From contig NC_059404.1 of NCBI RefSeq assembly GCF_905220565.1, forward strand, positions 15,962,472-16,026,471: a stretch of 64,000 nucleotides of DNA. Reading direction: 5' to 3'. Shown one piece after another: positions 11,037-23,532 of this stretch. Position 1 is the stretch's first letter; every line of letters starts with the position of its first letter. The translations under genes were made by a program, and so were the position numbers. The notes below the pieces were generated by a model. That model did no database searches. It was not told where the DNA came from and saw only the letters and a program-made list of their open reading frames with translations. This DNA is from Melitaea cinxia (taxonomy: Eukaryota; Arthropoda; Insecta; Lepidoptera; Nymphalidae).

Positions 11037-12144
11037 AAAAGATTTTTGTTACTATTTAAAATTTAAGATCTCACACTCAAAGGCTTCCTGTATAATTTAA
11101 TCCAGCATTAGAGGGACCACGACAAACATTTGTACGACCAATGCAATAAATTGTCAGCGCATCAGTACAGAACAGAACGCACTTGAAACCACAGAACTTA
11201 ACATGAAGCGCCCTGTATAATACTATATCCTTCTTCGGGTATAGAGAAAAGTAATTTTGTTATCAAATTTAGTTGTTGCTATCCGCTCATAATTAATGGT
11301 CAGCGTTGAAAGATTGACAGCTACATACTTAATTAAGTTTTAAAATATGAGCTTGATTATTATCCGGCTATTATGAAAGAAAAATATTAAAGTTCGGTAT
11401 GATGTGTTTTTAATTACTTTGTATAGCGCAGCTGAATGGGCTCTTACCTAAATGCGTATTGTTATGACTTGGTACAAAAGACAAACCACCGGGAGTATTA
11501 CCAAGAACATCACAAAGGTTGTATGTTTCTAAGAGTAATTTCGTCTGTGTGTAATATTAATACTTCTATGGGGTCATAATGATACGACACCAATGAAATA
11601 CAACCATTATGAAAACAACCAAACCTAGTCTAAGAGCCATTTTTTATCATAATATCAGTCACGGTGGTCAGTCAGGATGTTGTAACGAAACATAAATGAG
11701 ATGCTTATATCTTAAGCTTAATATATCCCTTTTTACGCCTAATGTGGAAGAAATTCAGGAAAATATCACGAAATACCATGAGGGGGGGGGTATATAAAGA
11801 TATTACGCGTATTTATTTTTCATCGAAGGCGCGAATTCTAAACCAAAAAACAACCATCAAAACCCTGCAACTTTGATGTCTGTCTAGACGATATGGGGAA
11901 GATAGATATGGGGAAGGGTATTCTAAAGCCACACCACAATATTAAAATGCATCACGTGATCAATTTACAAACCGTCTCAACAAGAAATTAAAGTGTTTAT
12001 AAAAAAGAAATTAAAAGATAAAGCGTATTATTTATTCGTTGCCGAATTTCATAGTTGATAAAGATGGGTGGAGTTAGTGACGCTGTATTTCATGCAAGAT
12101 ATTACTAATTTTGTACTAAAACACAGTATATATACCTATTATTT
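11037..12144. other. AT-rich spacer
   Basis: Contains an 11-base G run near 11782-11790 with flanking AT-rich DNA. No gene recognised. Confidence 0.35.
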
Positions 12145-12225
12145 TCAAAAGAGTAACTGCGGAGTTTCTTGCCGATTCTTCTCTGTAGAATCTACTTTCT
12201 GAATCGGTGGTAGCTTAATTTTTAA
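12145..12225 (+). mobile_element. Repeat E fragment (non-LTR/SINE class)
   Basis: Contains GCGGAGTTTCTTGCCGATTC, then CTGTAGAATCTACTTTC and ATCGGTGGTAGC, a block known to be very common in moth and butterfly genomes. An antisense partial relative starting AAAATCAAAATAGCTTGTA lies at 43005. Confidence 0.6.
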
Positions 12226-15200
12226 AAATAAAAAATGATGTTTCGAAACTGCTTTTGAGGCCCATTTGAATAACGTTGTTTTTTATTTTGAACAAAGCTT
12301 GTATGAAATAAAACCAAAATAAATATAGTAGTGCGTAGTCCGTCTGGTCAATTAATATATAATAGTCTATAATTATACGTTAATTCGTAAAGGTAACGCC
12401 GTCACATACTCAAAACACCCTAACGAGCACGATAATGAAGCCGAAGCAAACTAACTAACGAATGCACCTGGCACGGCTCCAAGCAATTAAGCCATTTGAT
12501 TGTTGCTAAGCTATTTTGCCGAGGATTCTTCTGATGGACCTGAAATTATTTGACTGTCGCACTGCAGGGCTTTATCTATAAGTTGTTTGTCTCGTCTGAC
12601 CTAACTTTTAAGTTTAACCTGCAGCAAAAGATCTGGGTTATGCTTAAAAGTACCCGCTACTTGAATTTAAAACAGTTTTGGGTTTCGAGTTTTAATTGTA
12701 ATAAAACCTTGTTTGAGTTAATCGTGATGTAGTAGTTATCTATATATAAATATAATTCCTCAATAAACATACTTTTTGTTCCTAGCACATGTTTAGTTTA
12801 GCTAAATCTTAAAAAAATAATAATTGGAAAATGCAAAACTGCACGCCTCCACACACTCTTTTAAAACTTTTGTTTGCAGCTTATACATTGCTATGTATGT
12901 GCGCCCTCTAGTAGCTTTCTTAAGAACTAATAATTGAACTAATAATAGTTCGACTAGTTGATTTAGCTCTTGCATGTAATCATTGATGGCTCTGATTATA
13001 TTTTATTTGGATAGAAACGTAAAATATTTATTGAAGAATCTTTCAGCCTTAATATTCAACAAGCTTCGTAGTTAATTATTTTGTCAAGTGGTTCTCTCAT
13101 TAATTTGCTGTAATATAATATTTTAAATCGATTCTTTTTACTGTAATAGTAAATATTGTTAAAAGCTACAGTGATACGCATACCATAAGATGAGCCACCG
13201 GCTTGCTTGCCAACCCAGTTTTTACGTACTTTAAAGTATAGTTTACACTAAATACTAGTACTAGTATCTCTTTATCTAATGTTTCTAGGTTTGTTTTGTT
13301 AATTGTAAGACAATCGGCTTATGAATGAGCATTTAAGAATTGAAGCAGTTTTACCTTTTTTCATAGAAAAGGTCAAGAAAATAAGTTAAATCGTCTAATA
13401 TTTAATCTTCCCCGTCTCTATTCAATTTTCTCTATAAAATATCACGTTTGACCTGGTTCAGGGGCTTTCTGACTTCAAACGTTACCATAGCACTGTTTAT
13501 ACCTTCCAAATATAATACCCTGGTGTAATAAATTCTAACAGTGGGCTAGCTTATGCGGTCTGGTATAAAATATGGACAGCAAAATTAGCAACTTATAAAT
13601 CCCAAAAAACGTATTGATTGCGATAATAATATATTAGTAGAAATTACACAATACACTAGTAGACACTAGTAGTAGCTAGTTGTCGTCTAAATTGCGGGCT
13701 TTGTCATTGTGGCAACACCAAGTTATATACTATTCATTTTTTTTATAAGAAAATCTTGATTAAAATTCTAAAATGATATCAAATTAGTATGTAGCGCGTA
13801 CTATTGTCAAATAAAAGTTGTATTATTAAATTAATACTAATATAAAATAATTCGAATCAAAAATTAATAATTTACAAATAATCATATTTTTTTTTATTGA
13901 CCTAAGACTTGTTTTAATACAATGGAACATAACTCTCATTACATTTTGTATAATTTTTTTACTTAAAGCACTATCGTGGCCGAGCCTGTACCTCAAGCCT
14001 CTAGCCTATTCCAAAGACACAAATTTAAAACCATAACAAAATTAATGTCGAACTAACAAAATAAAACTGTAATGATTCTTTAGTTTGTCTTGATGTGTCA
14101 CAATACAATGAGCTCCAATACACATAAACATACTCTATTTTCATTTTAAAACTATATTGTACATATTTAATATACTTATTACATTTATATATTACAAGAG
14201 CTATATTGACAATTCCAATTTTAGCCGAGTTCGTAACGAATGAAATCGCCAATAAAATACTGTTACCCGTATTTTATAACTTACAAATTAATTTTCATCG
14301 AACGTAATAAACATATAAAAACAAAAACATCGCAAAAATCCGCTATTCTCGATCCGCTGTAACATAATTCAGCTTTATAGTCGATACGGAATTGTAATAT
14401 CATGAAACGAAGCACAAATAAATTGAATTTGTACAAAGCAATCAATATGAAGCCCGGCTTTCTTAATCCGTGACCCGGAGCTATTGTGTTTTGACGGAAC
14501 TCGACTGCCGAATCTGAAAGCGCGTGGTAGTGGACAGGATGGGTGGTATAAGTGACGAGAGAAAAAATTACTAATTTGATGTAACAAAAAGCCGTTAATA
14601 ATTAAACACAAATTCCTTCACTTTATAATTTCATTCAGTTATATATAATCATGATTGAATGGATTGAGTTTTATCTTTAGATTATCTTTGGATTAACTTA
14701 ATAAATTTCTTTACATTTATTAAAAACTTAACCCAAAGAGATATATACCTTTATAGGGCGATATATAATATCAGCGCCATCTATTGGGAAAAAATACAAT
14801 TTATATTTATCTAATTTGGTTAATTAATTTTGTTCAACATTTGATTTGGAGAACTCACACCATAAGAAGTATATTAGCCCAATATAATTTTTTTATGATG
14901 AGCCGTACTCAGGACCTTGACAGTTATTTGTTATTCGTGGTTGGTAATAATATTACCTAAATATAATTAGGAAAAATCAAGGAAATAATTTAATTTTCCA
15001 AAAATAAATTGGAACCTTAAGTAAATAACATTTTGTACTTATCTATTTAGCCTCAAACGGGATACAAATGTATGCAACGAGTTAAACAGACTGAAAAACC
15101 CATAAATCTTTCATCAACTGTAAACGTAAATTTAACTGGGACGAGCCCGCAAGAAACTCATCTTACATTCATTCTCACTTGTCATTATAATTTAGAAAAA

Positions 15201-15249
15201 AGTTATTATAATATTTTAAATAAAAAAATTAGTGTATTTAGGACATATA
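12226..15249. other. 3-kb stretch without a recognised gene
   Basis: Mostly AT-rich. The slightly GC-richer patches at 12390-12600 and 14450-14550 are unique but carry no convincing frame; the 78-codon - strand frame at 14375-14611 has no motif. ACTAGTAGACACTAGTAGTA at 13654-13673 is a small imperfect repeat. Confidence 0.35.
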
Positions 15250-15616
15250 ATTTGTGTTTGCAGGCAAACGAAAAAAAAACCGACTTCAATTATATCGACA
15301 AGTAATACAACGTAGGTAGACGAAAAATTAGTCAAGATAATACGCATTATCAAAGATTACTCCAAAAGTTGTAAACAAATCTCGATGAAATGTAAATGTG
15401 ACCAAATGATAAACATCGGCTTTCGATTAAATTAAAAATTATCAAAATCGGTATACTCATAAAAAAGTTATGCGGATTTTCGAGTTTCCCTCGATTTCTC
15501 TGGGATCCCATCATCAGATCCTGGTTTCCTTATCATGATACTACACCAGGGATATATCCTGTTATATATACGGTCCAATTGAGTAACCTCATCCTTTTTT
15601 AAAGTCGGTTAAAAAT
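15250..15616 (-). mobile_element. Element B copy
   Basis: Complementary strand reads from AACCGACTTTAAAAAAGGAT to TTGAAGTCGGTTTTT and GTTTGCCTGCAAACAC. Internal markers TACACCAGGGATATATCC, GATCCTGGTTTCCTTATC and TCGATTTCTCTGGGATCCC are shared with copies at 22.2, 47.4, 53.5 and 56.0 kb. The terminal AACCGACTT/AAGTCGGTT pair forms short inverted repeats. It is non-coding. Confidence 0.75.
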
Positions 15617-16250
15617 GTAAGTTTTCATTAAATATCGTGAACATATTTTTTTTTGAGAGATAAAAATAAAAAACCTAAAGTCAGTTTTTTGAATTTTCGC
15701 ATAAATTTCGAAGTCATGTGAAAAAAGTGCAAATACAATGGTTGCATATTTTTTTATTACTTACAACTTTATTTAATACGACTAGTATGTAGTTTTGTCA
15801 AAAATCGTAATAAACCGTTTCTTTTCGGATTTTATCGCAATTTATTAAGTTTTTTAGATGCCCGACGCTTTGGATACTTTACAGCAATTATGGAGACGAC
15901 TGGTCTACATTGTCCCGATCTACATATGCAATATCAAATCGCTTATGACTTGTACCATTATTAAAACCTGGATTACCCCGGATTTTTTCCCACTAAGCTG
16001 AACGTAATTGGATCCTAAATTGACCGTAGTCCGAGCCTGTTTGGCAACCAATACCTAAAGGATTGTGATTTTGTGTAGAATTTGTATCTTCTCGTGAACA
16101 TTGAAACCGATACTTTTGTTACGTTGAAACTTTTTTAATACTTCCGTGTACGTTCGATTTTAGTACCGGCGTATTGAGGTCAGGACATTTTATTTGTTTT
16201 TATGTTCTTTTGTTCTACACAGGGCTATCTTTTATTACTTTTTTAAGTAT
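15617..16250. repeat. Repeat H, diverged copy
   Basis: The block GTCATGTGAAAAAAGTGC ... TTACTTACAACTTTA ... AATCGTAATAAACCGTTT has counterparts in the same order at about 38170-38330, so the two are relatives. The following ACGCTTTGGATACTTTACAG section is repeat-like, but no second copy is in the window. Confidence 0.4.
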
Positions 16251-16534
16251 TTTTAAACAAAATTGTCTATACCTAAAGTATAAAATTTATTATTTATGTT
16301 TGAGCTAACAGCCAGCTGTAATGTACTGTAGAATAAATGTACTTGTATCAATAATAACTTTGCGCAGAAACTCGAGGATAGAATCGATCCCATTACTCTA
16401 GAGAAGAAAGCACGGTTCATTGAACTAACGGCTAATTATTATTTACTGTAAAAATTTGCATGATTCGCGCCCAAAAATACTAGCACAAATAAACACAAAA
16501 AGTATTTTTTTATTATTATTATATAGATTTATTC
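16251..16534. other. AT-rich spacer
   Basis: Nothing recognised. Confidence 0.4.
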
Positions 16535-16630
16535 CTGTTGCAGATTAATATCCCACGGCTCTTAATCCATGTAGGAGAAGGATTGGAGCCTAATCCACTA
16601 ACTACACTCCTTTGCGGGTTGGGGGATTAA
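16535..16630 (-). mobile_element. SINE C tail fragment
   Basis: TTAATATCCCACGGCTCTTA, ATGTAGGAGAAGGATTGGAG and TTTGCGGGTTGGGGG are the complement of the tail's GGATCCTTCTCCTACATGG region. The head is absent. Confidence 0.6.
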
Positions 16631-17149
16631 TAATATTAATTAAGTATAGATAAATATTGTAGTATTATTTATTTATTTATCTAATAACAAGTCTCATACC
16701 AATATAAAAGAAAATATACAATAAAAAATAATAAAGGGTAAGTGTCTCCTAAATAAAAAACACAGACCTTTTATAGCTTTTAGCTTTGCGAATATCAAAA
16801 GGGCAAATAAATTTAAATAATATCTAAATACGATTTTAATGAGAGTATCTATTGATAAAATATTAATTGTAACGCTCTGTGATTATCGTTGTTTTATTAT
16901 AAGCATGTCGGATTTCCGTGTCAAAACGTGAAATAATATATGTAAAATGTTTCTGTACTAAATTTATTTTATTTTTTAACCAACGATACACCCTTGTTTC
17001 GCTTGTTGTCATCGCTATTTCATTTTTATCGCTGTGACAAGTGTGACAAAACTGAAATTTATTTAAAGTTTAAAATAAATAAAACCTACTATTTAAATTA
17101 AATAAAAAAAATTATTTCATATAACAAATAACTATTGTTATTTATATTT

Positions 17150-17520
17150 TACCGACTTTAAAAAGGAGGTGGTCTCAATTCTCTTTATATATTTTTTATG
17201 TATGTACAATTGTACACCGATTATACGAGATATCTATTTATATTCTGTGGCACTATGTTAACTTTGACGATGTCATTGTTACATGTGTTACCTCATATCT
17301 TTTTACTGGGTGTACCGATTTGAATGATTCTTTTTTTTAATCAAACCTGATCCTTGACATGTGCTCCCATTTTAATTTAACCAAAATCTAACAAGTACTC
17401 GTACTTTTTGAGTTACCACTAAAAATGCATATTTACTTACCTATTTTTTCGTCTACCTACGCTGTATTTTACTGGTAGATGTAATTTAAGTCTTTTTTTT
17501 TCATTTGCGAAAAAACACAA
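17150..17520 (+). mobile_element. Element B, diverged copy
   Basis: Carries AAAAAGGAGGTGGTCTCAAT, CTTTTTACTGGGTGTACCG and TTTCGTCTACCTACGCTGTA in family order. The middle GATCCCAGAGAAATCGAGG block is missing. Confidence 0.65.
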
Positions 17521-17754
17521 AACACATTAAATTATTCGAAACGTACCGTATAATCCGTAAAATGTTTGAAATGGCTTCACAATTTCATTATAATTCATGT
17601 CAAAACAGCCTTTATATTAAATTACACAAAAACACTAATGATATATTATAAATTGAATGTAATTAATATTGTTAAAATTTTTCAAAATTCGTTCATTATT
17701 ATTGTTCAATAAAATTATTGTTCTATTCGTTTCTAAAATAAAGGGATTCTATAA

Positions 17755-17802
17755 CCGCTAAGTTTTACTTCATTCGTGTGGTCTAAACCACACTCGTATT
17801 TC
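17755..17802. mobile_element. MITE G end fragment
   Basis: AAGTTTTACTTCATTCGTG followed by the palindromic TGGTCTAAACCACACTCG, matching the right end of complete MITE G copies. Confidence 0.55.
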
Positions 17803-17872
17803 GTTGTTTCACATGTTTTCGTTGTCCATAATTATTTTTATCATACTGCGCACTTTATATCATTTCTTAAGG

Positions 17873-18496
17873 TGTCGTTCATTAATCACGTGATGTTTTT
17901 TAAAAACTTTTTAACCGCCTTTTTTTTATGTAACTAGGTCGGCAAACAAGCGTACGGCTCACCTGATGGTAAGCGATTACCGTAGCCTATAGACACCTGC
18001 AACACCAGAAGTATCGCAAGCGCGTTGCCGACCCAATCCCCAATCCCCCCAGGAGCTCTGGTCACCTTACTCACCAACAGGAACACAATACTGCTTGAAA
18101 ACAGTATTATTTTGCTGTGATCTTCTGTAAGGTCGAGGTACTACCCCAGTCGGGCTGCTCCATATTTTGAGCAGGAAATTCCTGCTGTGCCCTACCTCAG
18201 TTAATGTTTCCCCTTGGTGATATTTCGTGATCTTTTAACCCCCCCTCCCCTCCCAAACCAAGATCACGTGTATTTTTTTCTACTAAGTAAATTGTAACTC
18301 TCAGAATATTGTATTTAATTACAAGTATGATCGGATTAAATTTTGAAAAATTAAGCATTGTGATACAAATTCCTAGACAGTATTAAGATTGTTGGTTGTT
18401 TTTTTTGATTTAGAAATCGCGTGTTTAACGAAAAATAAATACATTTCATATCTCAACGTAACCGTCCTTCGAGCCTCACGTGATTAATGGACGATC
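17873..18496. mobile_element. MITE I copy, split by a LINE-tail A insertion
   Basis: Left end TGTCGTTCATTAATCACGTG (17873-) pairs with the complement at the right end TCACGTGATTAATGGACGAT (18476-18495). The subterminal C-rich tract ACCCCCCCTCCCCTCCC at 18238-18254 and an internal AAGATCACGTG match the G-rich layout of the second copy at 61428-62085. It has no coding frame and the target duplication is unclear (TTAA left, CTAA right). Confidence 0.65.
17925..18198 (-). mobile_element. LINE-tail A copy nested in MITE I
   Basis: Well preserved. It runs from poly-T and ACTAGGTCGGCAAACAAGCG through GAGCTCTGGTCACC and CCCAGTCGGGCTGCTCC to TGCCCTACCTCAG. It lies wholly inside the two MITE I ends, so it is the younger insertion. 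Confidence 0.8.
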
Positions 18497-18501
18497 CCTA
18501 A

Positions 18502-19045
18502 CGAGTAAAATTCAAAAAAGAAAACAAAAAGGAAAGCCATACGATCTAAACATCGTCTATGTTAAAAGTTTTTACATGTTACGAGAAAACATCACGAAGA
18601 AAAACTGAAACTAGTTCAAATATTCAAAAAAAAAAGACGAAGAAATATACATAAATATTGCGAAACTTCTTTCATATAACCGCTCCCTAAACCCCCTAAC
18701 CACCCTCAACCCTCTCATCATATCACCATGATCGGTTACTTGACATACTCAATTGTTTTGAGGGATTTCCTTTCGAGTTAGAAGATTAATCTGAACATTT
18801 CAACAAGTCATATAAGTTTACCTATATTTTTTCTTGATTTATATGATATAAGTCAAATAGTCGAATGTTCGAATGCTGAGTTATTTTGAAGTATTTCTGA
18901 ATAAATTTTAACGTATCCCAAAAAAATATGGTAAGGAAAATAATAATAGTTATAGGTGTTATATCAAAATGACTTTATTCAAATTGGCTTCAAAAAACTT
19001 TCGAATCATAATTTTATAAATTAAAATTTTAAAATGTAGAATTAT
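18502..19045. other. AT-rich spacer
   Basis: A C-rich patch at 18683-18718 and a repeat E-like ACTTTATTCAAATTGGCTTC at 18971 are the only landmarks. Confidence 0.35.
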
Positions 19046-19048
19046 TTT

Positions 19049-19245
19049 ACTAGCCCGTTGGTGCAGTTTCTAGTGACCCCTTACCCTGCTTTCTGCTCCG
19101 AGGGTTGTGGGTTCGACTCCCACCCCGAGTCTGGGCGTAATATAAATATTTATTTTTATATGTATTAAGTATGTTTATCGAAAAAAAAAATGTAGCTATA
19201 TACCAGTCGGCTGTTACCTTGCGTGAATAATACACTAAATGTCAT
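19049..19245 (+). mobile_element. SINE A with intact promoter boxes
   Basis: The A box TAGCCCGTTGG at 19051 and a perfect B box GGTTCGACTCC at 19110-19120 are both kept. The body reads TGTTTATCGAAAAAAAAAAT then GTCGGCTGTTACC. The last part (after 19225) diverges. This copy best preserves the tRNA-like head in the window. Confidence 0.85.
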
Positions 19246-20005
19246 GAGCAGTGATATAACGAATTACAACTAGCCTAATAGCTACGTACTGTGACCATGG
19301 CGTCAATTTATAATCGTAATATTTTATTATATACTAACGACATATCACGGCTCTATACGAGAGACATATAAGGGCTAGAAATTCCGATGAGTGTCCCCAA
19401 GACAACCTACAAAATTTTCAACACCATCTTATCAATAATTTGTTAACACATAGAGGAAAAGCTAAGAATGCATTTTTATTTACATTCATATTTTAAAATT
19501 GTATATCACCTACAGTACCATAATTTTAACCTTAAATAATCTTAATATACAAAGTGTCGTTTTATCTCTACCTCAAATGTCTATCTTATGTTATTTAACC
19601 GTATAATCCCATACCTAATTATACATACAAATATTCTGACTCACACCTTAAATTTTTGTGTTTATTATCATTAAACGGACAGAAATATTTATAAGCCTTT
19701 TAAAACTACGTTGGGTTCCGCGTGAAAGTATTTGAAATTTAAGTTATTTTTTTTTTAAATATAGATAACAAAATACTATTACGAACTATTGATTTAAATA
19801 CACATCTTACTTATAGTTCATATAAAATTTTATTATTAAAAATAAATAAATATAGCCCTAATTTATTTCATGTGATAAATCCATCTCCAGTAAAATTATG
19901 TATGTGCGAAATATCGTTAAAATCTCTAAAGATGCAGATACATAGGTATACCTAGGTAAAGTCTAACATGCAGTATTATAGCAATTTAGATAATAAGTTT
20001 CCTTT
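19246..20005. other. AT-rich spacer
   Basis: Nothing recognised. Confidence 0.4.
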
Positions 20006-20396
20006 CCATTTTTTTTTTTTTTTTTTAATATATAGACTAGCGCTTGAATGCGATCTCACCTGATGGCAAGTGAAGATGCAGCCTAAGGTAGTGCGCGCTT
20101 GCCTAGAAGATGCCTATTCACTCTTGATTTAAAGATACCCAAATTATAGTTCGTTGGAAAGACGGAAGCCGGAAGGGCATTCCAAATTTTTGCGGTGCGT
20201 ATTAGGAACGAGGAAGCAAATCGTTTAGTTCGAGATCGTGGGATTTCAACCACATGTGTATGGGTTGTCTGGAAGAAATGGCTAATTAGCCATAAGTCCG
20301 CCCATTGTACTTCACTGTCTGTAACTATCTTTATGCTTTGTTTGTAATATATTTGTGATGTACAATAAAGAATAAAATAAATAAATAAAATAAATT
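20006..20396 (+). mobile_element. LINE-tail D with poly-T at one end and poly-A at the other
   Basis: The right end reads GGTTGTCTGGAAGAAATGGC, TAAGTCCGCCCATTGTACTT and TGTACAATAAAG, then an (AATAA)n tail; this end recurs at 41.3, 44.2 and 58.1 kb. The left end starts with poly-T and CTCACCTGATGGCAAGTGAAG, which looks like a LINE tail in the opposite orientation. It could be two elements head to head or a 5' inversion during insertion. Confidence 0.6.
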
Positions 20397-20670
20397 ATTT
20401 GAGCATACTTACTGAGCATACTTTTTTAACTTAAAACATGTGTTTCCAATAATATATACAAAATAAATTAAGCACAAGCGAAATTAAAGCTTATTTCATC
20501 TACCAGCCCACCTTAAGATATACAAAGAATAAGCTAATATAATATAACATACGGCAAACATCTGAATGGTAAAGACTATCCTATATTAGAAATATACCGT
20601 TTTTCTTGTATGTGTGATATACTTTAGCATGATACGAACACAATTCATTACTTCTTCATCTGTCATCAGT

Positions 20671-20847
20671 TCAGCCTATTGCAGTCGACTGCTGGACATA
20701 GCCGTCCCCAAGTTCACGCCAGAAATCCCGGTTTTCTGCAGCCTCTAGCCTCTAACACTGCGTTTGCCAACACGTGGTCTCCACTTTAGGACACTTCTGC
20801 TCGGTCATCGATCCTGCGACAGAGACGACCAGCCCACTGCCATTACT
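20671..20847 (-). pseudogene. RTE-type reverse transcriptase C-terminus, decayed
   Basis: On the - strand the end reads NRDFWRELGDGYVQQSTAIG-stop (stop complement at 20671-20673), the RTE ending also seen at 3324-3440. Upstream, WAGRLCRRIDDRAEV matches the GHLCRR-x-DDR block of that protein family, but in another frame and followed by a stop. At least one frameshift and one nonsense change are present. Confidence 0.75.
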
Positions 20848-21105
20848 TCTTAGCTACAATATCGCGTAAAAATATCAAAATTAATAAAGCAATTTAAAGT
20901 TAAAAACGTAACAGAACCCTCTTCCCAAACCGCGTCTCGACCAAATCCCAGCTGCCCCGGCCGAAACGGTGCAATTATAAAAATATACGTAATCCGAAAT
21001 AATTTTCACCAATTAAACGTTATTGCCCGACTTTGTCCTACACCTGGGCTCAGACAATTGCTTCGTATCAATTTAGGCTCTGTCTAATCTCTTGCCTCTT
21101 TTTAG
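20848..21105. other. Unique spacer
   Basis: Moderately GC-rich around 20925-20970 (CCAGCTGCCCCGGCCGAAAC). It is not repeated in the window and is otherwise uninformative. Confidence 0.3.
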
Positions 21106-21126
21106 GGATCGAACGCACCTGCCCTG
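21106..21126 (+). other. Possible 21-nt microexon
   Basis: The pyrimidine tract CTCTTGCCTCTTTTTAG precedes it and a strong donor GTAAGTGA follows. Twenty-one bases would add seven residues in phase. There is no neighbouring exon to support it, so it may be coincidence. Confidence 0.15.
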
Positions 21127-21365
21127 GTAAGTGACTTGATGACCGTAAAAGTACTTTCTTAAGCTTTAATGATGTAAGGGATGTAATTGACGGTACAGGC
21201 TATTAATTAAAAAAACGGCCAATCCCTCACTAAAAAAATTTAAATGGTTTGCATAAATTGATAGTTAGAGTATTTTTAGTAGCCTTATTCGTTACTAGAT
21301 TTAAATCTCTACCCATACTGAAAAAGATTTAGATTCAAAGCTATTTACACCGTGTGTGTATGAGT

Positions 21366-21525
21366 AGTGTGACGCCGCGTTGCCACAACGGTTACAGCTA
21401 TGGATTGTACCTGTTGCGCTGGCGATTGCGGGTTCGATCCCCGCACATGACAAACATTTGTATTGGCCATACAGCTGTTTGCCGTGGTCTGGGTGTTTGT
21501 GCAGTCCAAATTCGACCATAATTAA
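21366..21525 (+). mobile_element. SINE C, tRNA-derived head and body
   Basis: The head has a B box GCGGGTTCGATCCCCGC at 21429-21445, with self-complementary flanks like a T arm. The body follows with ACAAACATTTGTATTGGCC and GTTTGCCGTGGTCTGGGTG, shared with 58383-58530. The tail (GTGGGATATTACAGG part) is missing here. Confidence 0.75.
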
Positions 21526-21614
21526 TTTAAATGATAAGTTTGAACATTATTAAGGTTCTGTTGTCAAAGACTATAATTCTATAATAATAAACAAAAGAGC
21601 ATATATGCGTGGGC

Positions 21615-21634
21615 GTGTGTGTGTGTGTGTGTGT
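21615..21634. repeat. (GT)n microsatellite
   Basis: Ten GT units. Confidence 0.95.
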
Positions 21635-22205
21635 CAAATACATGAATTTTTAGTTCACGTATTAATAAACAGAACTCAGAATGAAAGACTCGGATGATCC
21701 AGTGAACCTTGTACTGCCCATACTTATTTCGTGAATTTGTCGAATTATTTGAACACTTATAGTTTATGTAGAGAAGGAGTGCAGAATACTAATATTTTTT
21801 TTTTAATAAACCTAAAAAAATACGTTAAATCAATAAAAAAAAAAACATTACACACACACACATATTTAATTTTTTCGCTTTTTTTTTAATTGTCAAACTT
21901 ATAATTAATTATGATCGAATTTCGACCATTAGGTAACCACTAATTTCCTAAAATAACTCATAGTTTTACAAAGTAACCCTCATCTGATTGGCTCATGTTT
22001 AAAACTGAACTTAGACTATTTATCATTCTTTCCTAAGTCTAGACAGCAGTCTAGACGGGCCAAAGTGTTTATCCTCACTAAAATACTAAATATCCACGAA
22101 CTTTGAATACATAGTTTGTTATCAATAATAATAGCCATGCTAATAATTATCACCTGGTGGAGTAAAGACACACACTAAACGTTTTATTTGGTTTCATCCA
22201 TATTT
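21635..22205. other. AT-rich spacer
   Basis: Poly-A/T runs and ACACACACACACA near 21852. No gene recognised. Confidence 0.4.
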
Positions 22206-22522
22206 TTATCCAATTTCAAAAAAGGAGGAGGTTTCTCAATTCGACCGTACATATCTTTTTATGTGTGTTCGCGGATAGCTTCGTCGTTTATGAACCGATT
22301 TTGATGATATTTTTTTTTGGTGGAAAGAAGATTAAAAGATACCAAGGGTGATACATTAATAAGGAAACCAGATCTGATTATGACATCCCAGAAAAATCGA
22401 GGAGAACCTTTGAAAATCGTAGTGGCGACTAGTGCGTTTGTTAATTTTTTTCGTCTACTTACGTTGTATATTGTCGATGTAATTGAAGTAGATTGTTTTC
22501 GCTTGCTAGCAAACACAATTAT
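22206..22522 (+). mobile_element. Element B copy, 3' part shortened
   Basis: Carries TTTCAAAAAAGGAGGAGGTT, GCTTCGTCGTTTATGAACCG, GGAAACCAGATCTGATTATG, CGTCTACTTACGTTGTATA and a terminal GCTAGCAAACACAATTA. The antisense 100-codon and sense 77-codon frames here are products of the repeat, not genes. Confidence 0.75.
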
Positions 22523-22744
22523 TTTATTATTATTTGTGATAGACCGATGAATAGAACACACGAGCTAATACCATGCGATCACGTTTCGAATCTAAGCTAA
22601 CAGCGCCAGTTTTCAAGGAATATCATAATAATACGACGTAAATATATTATTTATATTATAACAATAATATAAACAACGCCTTGAGAATTTTTTTTGAGAC
22701 ATGTCCATTATTTCGAATCTATCCCAATATTACTTTAGAAATAA

Positions 22745-22885
22745 TTTTACATATAATATACATGTATTATTTCTATGAATATTTTTTAAAAAAATTAGCT
22801 ATAACAGTCGGCGGTTACCTATAACACGAGCATTAAGTTGCTTACCGTGGGAACAGACGACCGTGTATGTATGTCATAAGATATT
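22745..22885 (+). mobile_element. SINE A 3' half
   Basis: AGTCGGCGGTTACCTATAAC, GCATTAAGTTGCTTACC and GAACAGACGACCGTGT are the SINE A body. The head is lost. Confidence 0.65.
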
Positions 22886-23258
22886 TATTGATTATTTATT
22901 TAAAATAGTGCATATTGTATTGCTCTGATTTTTATTATACTTGGATGACAGAGCAGACAATCTTTGTTCTTATCTTCAAAGATATAAACTATACAAAGAG
23001 AAATGGTGCAGCAATATCTACGACTAAATATATACTAAATAGATTTACGCCTGTCAAGCATACAGGTTGGGTTAATTCGACGCACTGCTACGGACGCAGA
23101 GCCTCGGGCTAAAATTTGATATATGGACGTATAACGTGAATATTAAAGTAAAATGGTGGAATAATACAGAGAAATTATAGTTGTAGTTTACTGATATCTT
23201 TAGTATTACTAAATAAGGCGGTAATATTTCTACTGGACAAACGCCTCTTTATTTTACA
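22886..23258. other. AT-rich spacer
   Basis: A 65-codon frame at 22915-23112 has no motif. Nothing else seen. Confidence 0.35.
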
Positions 23259-23532
23259 TTGTTTTTTTTATAGAACTAAGTCGATAAAGAAGCATACGGC
23301 TCACCTGATGGTAAGCGATTACCGTAGCTTACAGACGTCTGCAACACCAGAAGCATAGCAAGCGCGTTGCCGATCCTACTCCCAATTCTCTCCAGAAGCT
23401 CTGGTCACCAACAGGAACACAACACTGCTTGAAAACATTGTTATTTAGCTTTAATCTTCTATAAGGTCGAGGTACTACCACAGTCGGGCGGCTATATATT
23501 TTGAGCAGAATATTCCTATTTGTGCCCTACCT
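23259..23532 (-). mobile_element. LINE-tail A copy
   Basis: Runs from poly-T and AACTAAGTCGATAAAGAAGC through GCAAGCGCGTTGCCGATCC and CAGTCGGGCGGCTATATATT to GTGCCCTACCTG. About ten bases are missing near the CTCACC block. Confidence 0.75.

Noticed and set aside
22259..22561. 100-codon - strand frame and its 77-codon antisense partner
   Set aside because: Both are translations of element B, which shows no conserved frame among its seven copies.
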